Assembly (NCBI RefSeq): GCF_001314875.1
Contig: NZ_LJZS01000017.1
Location: forward strand, 18,569 to 82,568
DNA from: Halomonas sp. HL-48
GTDB taxonomy: Bacteria > Pseudomonadota > Gammaproteobacteria > Pseudomonadales > Halomonadaceae
Direction: 5' to 3'
DNA: 64,000 nucleotides
Numbering within the stretch: position 1 is the first letter of the stretch; the number at the start of each line of letters is the position of its first letter. Below, piece after piece: positions 1 through 8,632 of this stretch. The notes under the pieces are model-generated. The model was not told the origin of the DNA, made no database searches, and saw only the letters and a program-made list of their open reading frames with translations. The position numbers and the translations under genes are program-made.

Positions 1-1744
1 CTTCACGGGCGTAGCCCTCGATCACCTGCTTGAGCGCCGCATCGCTGAGCTGAATACGCTTTTTGGGCAGATTGTCGCGTTTTAGCAGCTTGGGCCACAG
101 GTGATGCTTGGCAATCGCCAGCTTTTCCTCGGCGATATAGCCCGACAGGCGAATTTGCTCCATACGGTCCAACAGCGCACTCGGTATGGAATCCAGCGTG
201 TTGGCTGTACACACAAACAGCACCTTGGAGAGGTCCATACGGACATCCAGATAGTGGTCGAGGAAATCGACGTTCTGCTCCGGGTCGAGCACTTCGAGCA
301 GCGCCGAGGCCGGATCGCCCTGGAAAGACTGGCCGAGCTTGTCGATTTCGTCCAGCATGATCACCGGGTTTTCGACCTCCACCTCCTTGAACGCTTGAAC
401 CAGCTTGCCCGGCATAGCGCCGACATAAGTACGGCGGTGCCCCTTGATCTCGGCTTCATCGCGCATGCCACCGACGGAGAAGCGATAAAACTGTCGACCA
501 AGCGCTTCTGCAATCGAACGACCGACAGAGGTTTTACCCACGCCGGGCGGGCCGACCAGCAGCACGATGGAACCGCCAACATCGCCCTTGAACGAGCCTT
601 CGGCGAGAAACTCGACAATCCGTTCCTTGACGTCTTTCAAGCCGTCGTGGTCACGGTCAAGTACTTGCCTGGCATGATTCAGATCCAACTGGTCTTGGCT
701 GGTCACGCCCCAGGGAAGCGAGGTCAGCCAGTCCAAATAGTTACGGGTCGTGCCGTACTCCGGCGAGCCGGTTTCCAGCACGCTCAGTTTATCCAGCTCG
801 TCGTCGATGCGCGACTGGACGCGCTCGGGTACCACCAGCGATTCAAGTCGGGCGCGGAAGGTATCCACGTCGTTTTCGCGGTCGTCCTTGGAAATACCCA
901 GCTCGCGCTGAATAACCTTCAACTGCTCGCGCAGAAAGAACTCGCGCTGGCGCTCCTGCATCTGCGCGTTGACCTGCTCGCTGATTTCGCTTTGCAGTTG
1001 GGCAACGTCGATTTCCTTGCGCAGCAACGGCAGCACTTTCTGCATCCGCTCGGCAACGTCCAGGGTGGACAGCACGTCCTGAAGCTCCGGCCCCTTGGCT
1101 GAGGTAATCGCCGCGGCAAAGTCGGTCAGCGGGCCCGGCTGATGGGGGCTGAAGCGGTTGAGGTAGTGCTTGAGCTCTTCGCCGTACAGCGGATTAATGG
1201 GCAACAGCTCTTTAATCCCATTAATGATCGCCATCGCGTAGGCGCGAGTCTCTTCGTTCTCGGCATCCACCGGCTCTTTGGGATAGCTGACTTCTACCAG
1301 GTAAGGCGGCGTGGTGGACAGCCAGCGCTGGATCTTGAAACGCTGAACGCCGTGGGCGATGAACTGGATCTGGTGATCCTCACCCTTCATCTTGTGGACC
1401 TTGACCGCCGTACCGATGGATGGGAAACCATCGCTGTCCAACGAATCAACGCCCTGCTCGCCGACAAACGCCACGCCCACGGTGTGGTGTGGCGTGTTAC
1501 CCACGCGCCGCATGGTTTCTTCCCAGCGCTCGCGGTTGATTACCAGCGGCTGAACCTGGGCGGGAAAGAAAGGCCGGTTGTGGATCGGAAGCAGGTAGAT
1601 ACGCTCAGGAAGCATATCGCTTGCGGATACCAGCGAGTTAACCCGCTCGCCGTCAGATCGGAATTGATCGTCCTTGCCCGACGAGGCCGGGTCATTGTCA
1701 TCCTGCACGTTAAGGTCGTCTCGGTCGAATTCCTGGTCGCTCAT
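1..1744 (-). CDS. lon: ATP-dependent Lon-type protease (Lon2/AsrA-like), 3' part outside window
   Basis: Cytoplasmic AAA+ serine protease that unfolds and degrades damaged or regulatory proteins. The 581 visible codons run from an ATG at 1744 preceded by GGAGGG and leave the window before the stop. They contain a short acidic N-terminal extension, the LON substrate-binding domain (starting LPERIYLLPIHNRPFFP), the coiled region and the AAA+ domain. Walker A GPPGVGKT is near residue 396 and Walker B MLDEID near 463; ALLDRMEQIRLSGY follows. The protease domain with the Ser-Lys dyad lies beyond the edge and cannot be checked. The FVCTANTLDSIP segment and the N-terminal extension recall the second Lon of Pseudomonas (AsrA) more than E. 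coli Lon; that subfamily call comes from memory. No frameshift was seen in the parts translated. Confidence 0.93.
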   Translation of the reverse strand, partial: MSDQEFDRDDLNVQDDNDPASSGKDDQFRSDGERVNSLVSASDMLPERIYLLPIHNRPFFPAQVQPLVINRERWEETMRRVGNTPHHTVGVAFVGEQGVDSLDSDGFPSIGTAVKVHKMKGEDHQIQFIAHGVQRFKIQRWLSTTPPYLVEVSYPKEPVDAENEETRAYAMAIINGIKELLPINPLYGEELKHYLNRFSPHQPGPLTDFAAAITSAKGPELQDVLSTLDVAERMQKVLPLLRKEIDVAQLQSEISEQVNAQMQERQREFFLREQLKVIQRELGISKDDRENDVDTFRARLESLVVPERVQSRIDDELDKLSVLETGSPEYGTTRNYLDWLTSLPWGVTSQDQLDLNHARQVLDRDHDGLKDVKERIVEFLAEGSFKGDVGGSIVLLVGPPGVGKTSVGRSIAEALGRQFYRFSVGGMRDEAEIKGHRRTYVGAMPGKLVQAFKEVEVENPVIMLDEIDKLGQSFQGDPASALLEVLDPEQNVDFLDHYLDVRMDLSKVLFVCTANTLDSIPSALLDRMEQIRLSGYIAEEKLAIAKHHLWPKLLKRDNLPKKRIQLSDAALKQVIEGYARE

Positions 1745-1835
1745 GCACCCTCCAATCAGCACCTGCCGGTGGCGATTGCCGCTCGGCTTTGGAAAAGAAA
1801 TGCGGGCGCATCGGGTAAACTTCAACCGTTGACGA

Positions 1836-3092
1836 TCAAGGCCATAGCGTGGGCATGGGGCGACCATTGACACGCCACTGGCCGCGAACCACGTCGAACT
1901 CCAGCTCGCGGGTGCCCAGCGGCAGCCCCAGCCAAAGGGCCGCCACGGTCGGCGCATCGTGCCAGGTAAAGTCGCCGTCGATCCGCTCACGCCAGCGCGC
2001 TTGCTCCTCGGGTTCACCCAGTTGAGTGACCTGCAGCTCGTCCAGCCGGCGGTTATCGAAAAACAGCGCGCCGTCAGCATCCAGACTGATGCCCAATAGC
2101 GGACTGTCGACGCTGATGGTGGGGACGTCCAGGCGCGGCGAATCGCTTAGCAGCTGGTGTAATTCGGGTTCGAGCCGCGTCAGGGTGCCTTCCGCCATGG
2201 GCAAGCGGGCATCCCCCCAGGCGGCCTCCTGACGCAGCTGGCGGATGGTATCGCGCACCGCATCCGCATTGATGCGGGAAAGCTCCATGACCACATTGCC
2301 GTTCTGCAGCAGCGGCGTGTCCGGCGTTTCAGACGGCACCATGACCTCGCCGATTCGCAGTTCGCCTTTAATCCGCAGTTCTTCTTCGTCAAGCATCATG
2401 CGACTGTTGAGATCGAGAGGCGCCACCAGGATATCGACGCTGGGGTACGACAGCGCCAGGCTGTCGACATGCAGAAAGTCATGCTGGGTAAAATGGTAGG
2501 CGTCTTCGGTGTAGGTGTAGCGGCTTTCCAGCACGGAAGGCCCGACTTCCAGCTCAGCCGGTCCATCGGTAATGGTCAGCTTGTCCATCATGGCGCGCAG
2601 CCGCCAGTCGCCATACACGCCTTCCAGGCGAAGCCGACCGCCACGCACGCCCAGCTCTCTGCCGTTTTGCTGGATGATGAAAGGCGCCAGCGCCAGACGC
2701 AGGTTGCTGCGCCCGCTCAAGGTATGATATCGCCCTTCCCAGCGCGGCACCGAGGGCGCCGAGACTTCACCCAGAGCTTGCTGCAGCACCGTATCGAGAC
2801 GCGGCAGCAGGGTGCCTTCCACATCGGTGCTCAAGATACCGTGACGGGCGGTATAGTTAAGCTCCAGCCGCCAGGGACGCCCCAGCAGCGGCGAAAGAAT
2901 CAGTCGCCCCTGGGAGCTTAACCACCCCTGTTCGCTCTCCGTGCGCGTAACGCGCCATTCGCCACGCGCGGCCAGATCGTCCAGCGCCTGACGCAGACTG
3001 CGTTCGAACAGCACGCTGGAAAGCAGCTGCGCGGCCATCCAGAGCACGGCAATAACTGCCAGGACGGGGACAATCAGACGTTCCTTGCGCAT
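1836..3092 (-). CDS. DUF945 (YdgA-like) family protein
   Basis: 418 residues. One N-terminal hydrophobic segment (about residues 5-26, LIVPVLAVIAVLWMAAQLL) suggests an uncleaved inner-membrane anchor with the rest in the periplasm. The body is rich in beta-strand patterns and contains the GxxxxxxGWLSSQGR stretch near residue 55 and repeated LDLNSRM/LRIKGEL strands, typical of the DUF945/YdgA family. The biochemical function of that family is unknown. The ATG at 3092 follows AAGGGAG at good spacing. It lies 91 nt upstream of the lon-type gene on the same strand and 48 nt downstream of pgpA, so it may be read from the rib-nus operon. Confidence 0.75.
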   Translation of the reverse strand: MRKERLIVPVLAVIAVLWMAAQLLSSVLFERSLRQALDDLAARGEWRVTRTESEQGWLSSQGRLILSPLLGRPWRLELNYTARHGILSTDVEGTLLPRLDTVLQQALGEVSAPSVPRWEGRYHTLSGRSNLRLALAPFIIQQNGRELGVRGGRLRLEGVYGDWRLRAMMDKLTITDGPAELEVGPSVLESRYTYTEDAYHFTQHDFLHVDSLALSYPSVDILVAPLDLNSRMMLDEEELRIKGELRIGEVMVPSETPDTPLLQNGNVVMELSRINADAVRDTIRQLRQEAAWGDARLPMAEGTLTRLEPELHQLLSDSPRLDVPTISVDSPLLGISLDADGALFFDNRRLDELQVTQLGEPEEQARWRERIDGDFTWHDAPTVAALWLGLPLGTRELEFDVVRGQWRVNGRPMPTLWP

Positions 3093-3140
3093 GGCATCTC
3101 CCTTGAGCCAAACGCGCCAACGGGCGGCGTTTTTGAACGG

Positions 3141-3614
3141 TCAGTGCAGCCAAAACCACAGATGCATTGTGCTCCAGGCGTATATCCCTGCCATCACATC
3201 ATCGATCATGATCCCAAACCCACCGGCGACCCGCCGATCCGCCCAGCGAATGGGCCAGGGTTTGAACACGTCGAAAATACGGAACACTACAAATCCCCAC
3301 AGGGCTGATTCCCATGAAAACGGCACCGCCGCCATGGTAATCCAGTACCCCACAAACTCATCCCAGACGATCCCGGAGTGGTCATGCACCCCGAGGTCGT
3401 GGGACGTTCTATCGCACAGCCACACGCCAATGACGAAGGCAACGAAAACAATACTTAGATACCAGCCTAGCGATAAATCGGCCATTAACCAATAAAATGG
3501 AATCGCGGCCAGGGTACCAAAGGTGCCCGGCGCCCAGGGCACCGCACCGCTGCCCAGCCCAAACGCAAAAAAATGCGTGGGCCGACGCCAAACGCTCGCG
3601 GGGGCACGATTCAT
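3141..3614 (-). CDS. pgpA: Phosphatidylglycerophosphatase A
   Basis: Inner-membrane phosphatase that converts phosphatidylglycerophosphate to phosphatidylglycerol. About 157 residues with several membrane segments. The family signature GLGSGAVPWAPGTFGTLAAI is near the N-terminus, and IVWDEFVGYWITM and RIFDVFKPWPI follow, carrying the conserved acidic metal-binding residues. The ATG at 3614 overlaps the thiL stop as ATGA, so translation is probably coupled. A longer reading back to 3692 would add about 26 residues inside thiL and is less likely. Last gene of the nrdR-rib-nusB-thiL-pgpA series, as in many gammaproteobacteria. Confidence 0.93.
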   Translation of the reverse strand: MNRAPASVWRRPTHFFAFGLGSGAVPWAPGTFGTLAAIPFYWLMADLSLGWYLSIVFVAFVIGVWLCDRTSHDLGVHDHSGIVWDEFVGYWITMAAVPFSWESALWGFVVFRIFDVFKPWPIRWADRRVAGGFGIMIDDVMAGIYAWSTMHLWFWLH

Positions 3615-4588
3615 GGCGTCTCTCCCTTGAAATGCTGCCAGCCGTGATAGCGCTGAACGGGAAGTCCATGTACGCCCAGGGTATTGCTGCACTCACCGAT
3701 CACGGTGAACGGCACGCCCAGCGCCGCAAGCCGCTGACGTGCCTGCTCGACGTGCGCGGCGGGCAGCGTCACCAGTAGTTCATAGTCGTCGCCGCCGGTC
3801 AATGCCGCCTGACGCGCGGCATCCTCCCCCATGGCATCCAACAGGCCCTCAGCCAACGGCAGGGCATCGATATCAAGCGACGCCCCGACGCCAGAGGCCT
3901 CACGCAGATGCCCCAGATCGGCGAGCAGACCGTCGGAGATATCGATCGCCGATGTCGCCCACTCGCGAAGCGCTTCGCCGGCCGCCAGGCGCGGCGTCGG
4001 CCATAGGTAGCGCTCGAGTAGTGGATGCGACCGATCACGCTCGCCCTGCTGCCAGAGCGCCAGGCCGCCGTGACCGCCGCCCAAGGCGCCGGTCACGGCA
4101 ATCACATCGCCAGCCTGGGCGCCACCACGGGTCAGCGCCTCACCAACCGGCACTTCGCCCATGACCGTCACGCCAATCGCAAGCCTACCCGAGGTGACGT
4201 CACCACCGACCAGTGCGGTCGCGTGTTGCGTCGCCAGCGCGCTGAACCCTTTCGCGTAGTCAGCAAGCCAAGCATGCGCTGCCTGATCATTGGCAAACCA
4301 GGCCTGGTCCAGCGTCAACGCCATCACGCACCAACGCGACCGGGCTCCCATTGCCGCCAGGTCGCTCAGCGCCACGGCCAGCGCGCGGTGGCCGATGGCG
4401 TCACCGGGCGCGTCGCCTGGGAAATGGACGTCGACCACCGAGGTATCCACGCTGACCACCAGCTGATGTCCCGCCTGCGGAGCGAGCAAGGCGGCATCAT
4501 CGCCGACACCCAACGCCACACCCTGCTGGGAGGCATCGTCGGACGGCAACGTAAAATAACGTCGAATCACATCAAATTCGGCAAGCAC
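3611..4588 (-). CDS. thiL: Thiamine-monophosphate kinase
   Basis: Phosphorylates thiamine monophosphate with ATP to give the cofactor thiamine diphosphate, the last step of thiamine biosynthesis. 325 residues, normal length. N-terminal GVGDDAALL is the Mg/ATP-binding GDDAA motif, SVDTSVVDVHFP follows, and the C-terminal half carries AIDISDGLLADLGHL and GGDDYELL. The start is GTG at 4588 behind AAGGGG. It sits 59 nt after nusB, and that gap holds a small CCGACC/GGTCGG hairpin without a T-run. The 3' end overlaps the pgpA start. Confidence 0.96.
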   Translation of the reverse strand: MLAEFDVIRRYFTLPSDDASQQGVALGVGDDAALLAPQAGHQLVVSVDTSVVDVHFPGDAPGDAIGHRALAVALSDLAAMGARSRWCVMALTLDQAWFANDQAAHAWLADYAKGFSALATQHATALVGGDVTSGRLAIGVTVMGEVPVGEALTRGGAQAGDVIAVTGALGGGHGGLALWQQGERDRSHPLLERYLWPTPRLAAGEALREWATSAIDISDGLLADLGHLREASGVGASLDIDALPLAEGLLDAMGEDAARQAALTGGDDYELLVTLPAAHVEQARQRLAALGVPFTVIGECSNTLGVHGLPVQRYHGWQHFKGETP

Positions 4589-4647
4589 AAAGGCCCCTTG
4601 AACGCAGCGTCAGCACGAGCGCGAAATCACCCGACCCTTAAGGTCGG

Positions 4648-5143
4648 TTAGCGACGACGCGCACTGACCTCGGCACTCCGCAAGCGAATCGCCAACTTAT
4701 CGAGAATACCGTTCACGTATTTATGGCCGTCGGTGGCACCAAATGACTTGGCCAGCTCAACGCCTTCGTTGATGACGACGCGATAAGGCACTTCCATCCG
4801 CCGGGAAAGCTCGTAAGCGCCCAGCCTGAGAATGGCCAGCTCGACGGCGTCCAGTTCTTCCAGACGACGGTCGAGCAGCGGCGATATTTCACGATCCAGT
4901 TCGGCACGGAAGCGGGCTGTGTTATGCAACAGCTCATGAAACAGCGCCTTGTCGGCGATTTCCATGACCTTGGCCCAGTTCTCGAAGTCTTCCATGTCGT
5001 CATCAGGCTGGTGGCTGCGGAATTCAGCTTCAATGGTAGTGATCGACTTCCCGGTCATGTGCCATTGGTAAAGCCCTTGCACCGCCAATTCGCGCGCCGC
5101 TTGCCGGCCCTGCTGAGCAGCCGACGGCTTACGCTCACGACGC

Positions 5144-5151
<8 letters not shown>
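4648..5151 (-). CDS. nusB: Transcription antitermination factor NusB
   Basis: RNA-binding protein that pairs with NusE (ribosomal protein S10) at boxA in rRNA operon antitermination. About 167 residues, all-helical, with the [19 protein letters not shown] start and the conserved C-terminal [19 protein letters not shown] chose ATG at 5151, which overlaps the ribH stop (ATGAGTGA) and follows AGGTGA at 6 nt. A GTG nine bases upstream is possible but has no ribosome site. The ribH-nusB overlap is the usual arrangement in proteobacteria. Confidence 0.96.
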
Positions 5152-5635
<484 letters not shown>

Positions 5636-5648
5636 CAATGTATTCCTG

Positions 5649-6806
5649 CTAAAGAGTTGACTCATCGGAAGTATCATTCGGCCCAAGTCGCTCGACGACT
5701 TCCAGGTCGAAGCCGGAAAGCGCCGAGAACTTCCACGGCGAGCTGAGAAGACGCATTTTGCCAACGCCGAGGTGGCGCAATATCTGCGAGCCCGTGCCAA
5801 TAGTGAGGTAGTTACCTGCCCCGTCGGAATCGCTGGTCCGCGGCTGACGCACGCGTTCCAGGAAGATATCCAACTGGTCCTTGAGGTCCTGATGCGGGCG
5901 ACCATCGTCAATCAGCACCAGCACGCCGGCCGGCGCCGCCGCGATCTCCACCAGCGCCCGCTGGGCATCCCAGCGGCATTGGTCGCCTTTGGTAAGCCCC
6001 AGCACATCACGCAGCGTGTCGGCCAGGTGCACCCTTACCGTCGTGGGCGCTTCAGGCGTCGGCTGGCCTTTGACCAGCGCCAGGTGATGCGCGCCCTGAA
6101 TACGGTCACGGAACACGTGCAGGGTCAGCTCGCCCTGGGCGGTCATGATCGGTGAGGTTTCCAGGTGATCCACGGTCTGCTCGTTGACGATGCGGTAGTG
6201 GATCAGGTCGGCAATGGTACCCATCTTGATGTCATGGGCCGCTGCAAACGCCTCGAGTTCCGGGCGCCGCGCCATGCTGCCGTCGTCGTTCATGACTTCG
6301 CAGATGACGCCGCTCGGATCACAGCCCGCCAGGGCGGCCAGGTCGCAGGCAGCCTCGGTATGCCCTGCACGACGCAGTACGCCGCCCGGTTCGGCCATCA
6401 GCGGGAAAATATGTCCCGGCTGAACGATGTCCGTCGGCTTGGCGTGGGGTGCTACGGCCGCCTGGACGGTACGCGCCCGGTCAGCGGCGGAAATTCCAGT
6501 CGTCACGCCTTCGGTGGCTTCAATGGACAGGGTGAACTTGGTGCCAAACCCCGATCCATTGTCGCGGACCATCAGCGGTAAATGAAGCTGTTCGCAGCGC
6601 GCCCGCGTCATCGGCAAACAGATCAGACCGCGCGCAAACCGGGCCATGAAGTTGATATGTTCGGCCTGAACCTTTTCGGCGGCCATAATGATATCGCCTT
6701 CATTCTCGCGATCCTCATCGTCCATGAGAATCACCATCTTGCCCTGGCGAATATCGTCGACCAGTTCGGCAATGGGGGCTAATGCCCCAGAGGAAGCGTG
6801 CGCCAT
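5649..6806 (-). CDS. ribBX: 3,4-dihydroxy-2-butanone-4-phosphate synthase fused to a degenerate GTP cyclohydrolase II domain (RibBX)
   Basis: The N-terminal half (about 1-200) is RibB, which makes 3,4-dihydroxy-2-butanone 4-phosphate from ribulose 5-phosphate. It shows [32 protein letters not shown] and [14 protein letters not shown]. The C-terminal half has the RibA fold but lacks the zinc-cysteine cluster (C-x10-C-x-C) and the catalytic block of active GTP cyclohydrolase II. Between [18 protein letters not shown] and the C-terminus there is no cysteine cluster. This matches the RibBX variant known from proteobacteria, so GTP cyclohydrolase II should be encoded elsewhere. The ATG at 6806 has GGAG 5 nt upstream. 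It lies 43 nt after ribD and 13 nt before ribH. Confidence 0.93.
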   Translation of the reverse strand: MAHASSGALAPIAELVDDIRQGKMVILMDDEDRENEGDIIMAAEKVQAEHINFMARFARGLICLPMTRARCEQLHLPLMVRDNGSGFGTKFTLSIEATEGVTTGISAADRARTVQAAVAPHAKPTDIVQPGHIFPLMAEPGGVLRRAGHTEAACDLAALAGCDPSGVICEVMNDDGSMARRPELEAFAAAHDIKMGTIADLIHYRIVNEQTVDHLETSPIMTAQGELTLHVFRDRIQGAHHLALVKGQPTPEAPTTVRVHLADTLRDVLGLTKGDQCRWDAQRALVEIAAAPAGVLVLIDDGRPHQDLKDQLDIFLERVRQPRTSDSDGAGNYLTIGTGSQILRHLGVGKMRLLSSPWKFSALSGFDLEVVERLGPNDTSDESTL

Positions 6807-6849
6807 GGAATCTCCAAAAAGGTTGTCGCAATGGGTGCGATTTCGCGCG

Positions 6850-8016
6850 TCAGGGTACCTTGGTATCGTCACTTGCGCCAGTCACCTGGGGCGAGGCGAT
6901 AATCCGCCAGTCCTGCCCCACGGCGCGAATATCGTGGATCTTGAGACGCTGCTGGTCGGCCATCAGGGTCAACCCCGGCAGTGCAAACAGCGGCCGCGCC
7001 TCTCCGCCCAGCAGCGTAGGCGCGACGAACAGCTGTAATTCATCGATCAAGGCGGCATCGATCATCGCCCCGGCCAGGGTGGCGCCGGTCTCAACCAGCA
7101 ACTCATTGACCGCTTCGTGGTTTGCCAGCCACTCAAGCAGCGAAGGCAGGTCAACGCGCCCCTGATCGTTGGCGGGCAGTGTCTGAACCTCGGCCCCGGC
7201 GTCGGTCAACCGCTTTCGCTTGTCGACATCGTCACTGGTGGTCATCACCAGGGTCCGCCCTGGCGCCCGCAAACAGGCCGCCGCCAGCGGCAGCCGCAGC
7301 TGGCTGTCGACGATCACCCTGAGCGGCTGGCGGCTGGCGATGGTCTCGGCGTCGTCCAGCCCCAACTGCTCTGCGCGAACGGTCAGCCGCGAGTCATCCA
7401 TGATCACCGATTCGACACCGCTGAGAATCGCGCTTGATCGGGCACGCAGTCGCTGAACCTGACAGCGCGCCTCGGGCCCGGTAATCCACTGAGACTCGCC
7501 TGAGCCCATGGCGGTGCGGCCATCGAGGCTCATCGCCATTTTCAGGCGCACAAAGGGCCGTCCGGTAGCCATGCGGGCGATAAATCCGGGATTGAGCGCG
7601 CGCGCGTCGTCAGCCAATAATCCAACCGCCACCTCGATACCCGCCGCTTCCAGCAGGCGGACACCCCGGCCCGCCACCTGTGGGTTGGGATCGATCATCG
7701 CCACCACCACTCGGGCCACCCCGGCGGCTTGCAGGGCCACCGCGCAAGGGCCCGTGCGGCCGGTATGCGAGCAGGGCTCAAGCGTCACGTAAACGGTGGC
7801 GCCCCGTGCGCGATCACCCGCCGCGGCTAACGCGTGAATTTCAGCATGGGGTTCCCCCGCGCGGCGATGAAAGCCCTCGCCGACCACCTCGCCGTCACGC
7901 ACGATCACACAACCCACTCGGGGGTTGGGGTCGGTGGTGTACAGGCCGCGCGCGGCTAACGCCAGCGCGCGGGCCATATGGTGGTGGTCCTGGGTACTGA
8001 AAAACGCGGCGCTCAC
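6850..8016 (-). CDS. ribD: Bifunctional riboflavin deaminase/reductase RibD
   Basis: Deaminates the pyrimidine product of GTP cyclohydrolase II and then reduces its ribosyl side chain with NADPH. 388 residues in two domains. The N-terminal cytidine-deaminase-like domain has zinc ligands in HAE (57-59) and [11 protein letters not shown] (C82, C91). The C-terminal reductase domain follows from about residue 150 ([17 protein letters not shown], then [16 protein letters not shown]). The start is GTG at 8016, overlapping the nrdR stop as GTGA. Neither ribE (riboflavin synthase) nor ribA follows it here. Confidence 0.97.
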   Translation of the reverse strand: MSAAFFSTQDHHHMARALALAARGLYTTDPNPRVGCVIVRDGEVVGEGFHRRAGEPHAEIHALAAAGDRARGATVYVTLEPCSHTGRTGPCAVALQAAGVARVVVAMIDPNPQVAGRGVRLLEAAGIEVAVGLLADDARALNPGFIARMATGRPFVRLKMAMSLDGRTAMGSGESQWITGPEARCQVQRLRARSSAILSGVESVIMDDSRLTVRAEQLGLDDAETIASRQPLRVIVDSQLRLPLAAACLRAPGRTLVMTTSDDVDKRKRLTDAGAEVQTLPANDQGRVDLPSLLEWLANHEAVNELLVETGATLAGAMIDAALIDELQLFVAPTLLGGEARPLFALPGLTLMADQQRLKIHDIRAVGQDWRIIASPQVTGASDDTKVP

Positions 8017-8489
8017 GACAACGGCCTGCCGTCCGTGGGCTCCTGGGAGAGACGATCGATTTCAGCCCGAAACTCGTCCAGATCCTGAAATTTGCGATAC
8101 ACCGAGGCAAACCGGATGTAGGCCACCTGGTCGAGGTTTTTCAGCGCCTGCATGACCGACTCACCGATATCGCGGGCGTCGATTTCCCGATCGCCCCGGG
8201 CGCGTAGCGTCTGGCGGATCCGCTCGACGGCCGCCTCGATGGCTTCGGCGCTTACCGGCCGCTTCTCGAGCGCCCGCAGCATGCCCGCCCGCAGCTTGGT
8301 TTCGTTAAAGCTTTCCCGCGAGCCGTCGGACTTGACCACGCGAGGCATGACCAACTCAGCAGTTTCGTAGGTGGTAAAACGCTCCTGGCAGTTTGCACAC
8401 TGACGACGGCGGCGCACCTGGTCACCGTCGGCAACCAGCCGCGAATCGGTCACTCGAGTATCGTTAGCACCACAAAAGGGGCAATGCAT
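8013..8489 (-). CDS. nrdR: Transcriptional repressor NrdR
   Basis: Zinc-ribbon and ATP-cone repressor that senses ATP/dATP and represses ribonucleotide reductase genes. 158 residues. The zinc ribbon is CPFC (3-6) and CANC (31-34), and the ATP-cone follows ([20 protein letters not shown]). I use ATG 8489 (MHCPFCG, the canonical N-terminus) rather than the in-frame TTG at 8498. It is first in the operon and overlaps ribD. No NrdR-box pair was recognised upstream. Confidence 0.96.
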   Translation of the reverse strand: MHCPFCGANDTRVTDSRLVADGDQVRRRRQCANCQERFTTYETAELVMPRVVKSDGSRESFNETKLRAGMLRALEKRPVSAEAIEAAVERIRQTLRARGDREIDARDIGESVMQALKNLDQVAYIRFASVYRKFQDLDEFRAEIDRLSQEPTDGRPLS

Positions 8490-8498
8490 GGCGTTCAA

Positions 8499-8632
8499 CC
8501 TGTTATCGGCCCGCGCTTCAACGCTGCACGAGCAAGCAAAATATGACCTGTTAAAGCGTTATTAACCAAGTATTGTAACGTTTTGGCACACAAGCTGCAC
8601 CGTTTGTGGAGGCCTGTTTACCGGACATCATT
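8499..8632. promoter_or_regulatory. Divergent promoter region nrdR / GH13 gene
   Basis: 134-nt gap between the divergently read nrdR operon and the GH13 gene. It is AT-richer in the middle (AATATG, TTATTAACCAAGTATTGTAACG), as expected for promoters. No convincing -35/-10 pair or operator could be fixed. Confidence 0.35.

Noticed and set aside
101..1102. 333-residue open frame on the plus strand
   Set aside because: It lies opposite the lon-type gene, which has clear AAA+ motifs; low-quality composition and no recognisable domain.
4589..4647. Terminator or TPP riboswitch between nusB and thiL
   Set aside because: Only a 6-bp CCGACC/GGTCGG hairpin without a T-run; too small for a riboswitch and probably intra-operon.
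6807..6849. FMN riboswitch before the ribB gene
   Set aside because: The gap is 43 nt, far too short for an RFN element, and no conserved RFN sequence is present.
8499..8632. NrdR-box pair upstream of nrdR
   Set aside because: No two 16-bp boxes of the ACACwATATATwGTGT type could be found.
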